Source of the DNA: Adiantum capillus-veneris | Taxonomy: Eukaryota; Streptophyta; Polypodiopsida; Polypodiales; Pteridaceae | Reading direction: 5' to 3' | DNA length: 64,000 bases | Assembly (NCBI GenBank): GCA_014529385.2 | Contig: CM043943.1 | Location: 99,570,355-99,634,354, forward strand | In this document: positions 62,801 to 64,000 of the stretch, piece by piece | Position numbering within the stretch: position 1 is the first letter of the stretch | How the letters are laid out: each line of letters begins with the position of its first letter | The notes under the pieces: model-generated | What the model was told of the DNA's origin: nothing | The model's database searches: none | The model's input: only the letters and a program-made list of their open reading frames with translations | Translations under genes and position numbers: made by a program

Positions 62801-63990
62801 GTCAAGCCCTTTGCACGTGAAATACTACTCTGTTTGAGATAGCACAAAAACGATACTTTGCTCGTATGCGTTAGGTGCCAAGTCGTTAGTTAAAACTCCC
62901 TTTTGATGGCAGCCCTTTAGTTTTACTATTGTACATAGCATCGAACTCTTCCTATCATTTGCCAAGGACACAATCAAAACAATTATAATAAGAATTCATA
63001 ATCAAAACATCTTCTCGTTTAGCATTGCTTTCAAGCATACCTTCCAAATGAGTTGAGCAAGGAGAGCCATTGGCAATTTTAACCACTTTGATTTGTTTGT
63101 ACTCCTAAAGTGCAAAGCCTCTTTTCCGCTAGACGCGCTCTTTCCAAAAAAAATTGCAAGAGTGAAGTTGGGTCCTTCAACCCTAGCTTTCTCATTATGA
63201 ATATATCATGCGCAGTGGTGGAGGAACTGGGACCCTTGTGGCATAACACTCTGATGTAATACACATTGTCAAAAACAATAAGATGCGTTTACATTCGCAA
63301 AGTAAAGTTGGATTTACCTGTTTATCATTCTCAAAACCAATAGAAACTCCGTTGTTTCATGGGGTTGAAAATCGATAAGCACGCACTCCACTCTTGGTGC
63401 CTTCTCAATCGGGATGTCGTTCTTGTTCATCCACCGCATCCATGCCTCCAATATGTAAATTCCATCCCAACTATAAAGTACCTCTCGACCATGTGACTAA
63501 GCTTGGGGATTAGACAAAGCTCCTCGTCCAAGTCATATGACATTGCAAGATCTCTCGAAGTGTAACCACGACGAGAGAATTGCTTATGATCATTCCCAGG
63601 AATCCACTCACTTACAATAACTCTTGCCATGGTTGTTTGGTCGCTTTTATCTGCAATGGAGAGTTGCAAATCCACCACATGGTCATCATGCATGCAGATG
63701 GAAGGGTTCAAAAGAAGTCAACATAGAGGTAAGCGTGGAAGTTTGCCATCATAGGGAGCTCTATGAGAATCCACCCAACCCAAAGATATATGCTTGTCGA
63801 CCACATTTCCAAACGCTTCATTTCCTATGTCTTCTATTGTGGTAGCAATTTCCACACGATGGCTAAATTCTCCACTTGATTGCGTTGTTCCACCTACACA
63901 GGTTACGACGGACACAATCGGATCTAGAGAGCTTAAGGTTTGAGATTGTTCGCTCTCTTGAGTGCATCACGGAGGGACTTCTTGCGATGT
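59808..63990 (-). pseudogene. Multi-exon DNA N4/N6-methylase-like gene with Pro/Gly-rich tail, decayed, continues past right edge
   Basis: Minus strand. Last exon 60389-59808 (TGA): WLLSTFTNMGDAVLDCFAGV, then GTLATQFLLLQRHYISCKKD, the VLDxFaGxGT...lgR.yi..(E/D) block of beta-class N6_N4_Mtase domains, then a Pro/Gly/Phe-rich tail (FGGVPPPFGTLPQLARPLFP). Intron 60475-60390 (GT/AG; splice keeps frame). Preceding exon 60702-60476: VLFSPPRTGGCRLPRYD ... RRGVEMSPAFAR. Another intron-like gap 60783-60704 is not clearly in phase. Exon 61250-60784: RLWNQWDNDLVDAAFLLAIE, FLLVDGMVVVTCHAKHLSIV, with one TAG. Exon 62640-62052 (MKKKTPFSFARKCLLIDLLQ, then a long open stretch), exon about 62755-62670 with donor GTAAGT, and 63915-63100 upstream (SGEFSHRVEIATTIEDIGNE). 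Motif IV (D/N/SPPY) is not clear; SPPR may be its relic. The 5' end lies outside the window. Family otherwise unknown to me. Confidence 0.55.
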
Positions 63991-64000
63991 AGTAACATAA

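Noticed and set aside
59808-63990. Bacterial contamination as source of the methylase-like gene
   Set aside because: GT..AG introns, one keeping the frame, A/T-rich plant-like flanks and continuity with a copia element argue for plant nuclear DNA.

Overview
The window looks like intergenic DNA from a large, repeat-rich land-plant nuclear genome. It is A/T-rich, almost every recognisable coding stretch is a decayed transposable element, LTR retrotransposons use plant-type primer binding sites (initiator-Met tRNA type, and tRNA-Asp-like ones), introns have GT..AG borders, and very long CT/GA/CA/TA microsatellites recur. A Penelope-like reverse transcriptase, an unusual intron-bearing transposase and an intron-bearing DNA-methylase-like gene suggest a non-seed plant or gymnosperm rather than an angiosperm. 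The species cannot be named from the sequence. I see no intact host gene, no rRNA, no tRNA and no CRISPR array.

Layout. 1-1.0 kb: unique sequence and a (CT)n tract. 1.02-13.11 kb: an old LTR element with very short LTRs and no recognised protein, carrying two nested insertions: a small gag-only LTR element (2.86-5.30 kb, TSD TTGGG/TCGGG) and a Tnt1/Tork-like copia element (6.67-11.37 kb, TSD GATTT/GATTC) whose 3' LTR holds a large CT-TA-GA-TA microsatellite. 13.6-17.7 kb: Ty3/gypsy fragment with a tRNA-Asp-like PBS, a repetitive leader and a broken gag. 18-22 kb: microsatellites and a pseudogene of the plastid isoprenoid enzyme IspF. 22.1-24.6 kb: minus-strand gypsy gag fragment. 26.5-27.5 kb: 3' end of a LINE. 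29.6-32.0 kb: 5'-truncated copia element.

32.2-55 kb is the structural centre of the window. Gag of a second copia element breaks off at 32.9 kb and resumes, inverted, at 47.99 kb. The first ~230 bases of a gypsy LTR lie inverted at 32.92-33.14 kb, and the rest of that LTR starts at 47.99 kb. Re-inverting the ~15 kb between would restore both the copia gag and the gypsy LTR and would place near-identical 5-bp duplications on both sides of the gypsy element, so an inversion with breakpoints inside two transposons is the simplest reading. The inverted block carries a Penelope-like RT pseudogene (split by a second gag-only element with a perfect CTTTG duplication), a TA-rich stretch, a MULE-like transposase pseudogene with introns, and most of the copia element. 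47.99-54.57 kb is a chromovirus with long, similar LTRs and a large internal deletion joining gag to the end of RT.

55.4-55.7 kb is a gypsy gag scrap. 57.76-59.66 kb is a copia 5' half (LTR, PBS, gag, protease). 59.8 kb to the right edge, minus strand, is a multi-exon gene or pseudogene with a beta-class DNA N4/N6-methylase-like motif and a Pro/Gly-rich tail. That gene is the best candidate in the window for an undescribed system.
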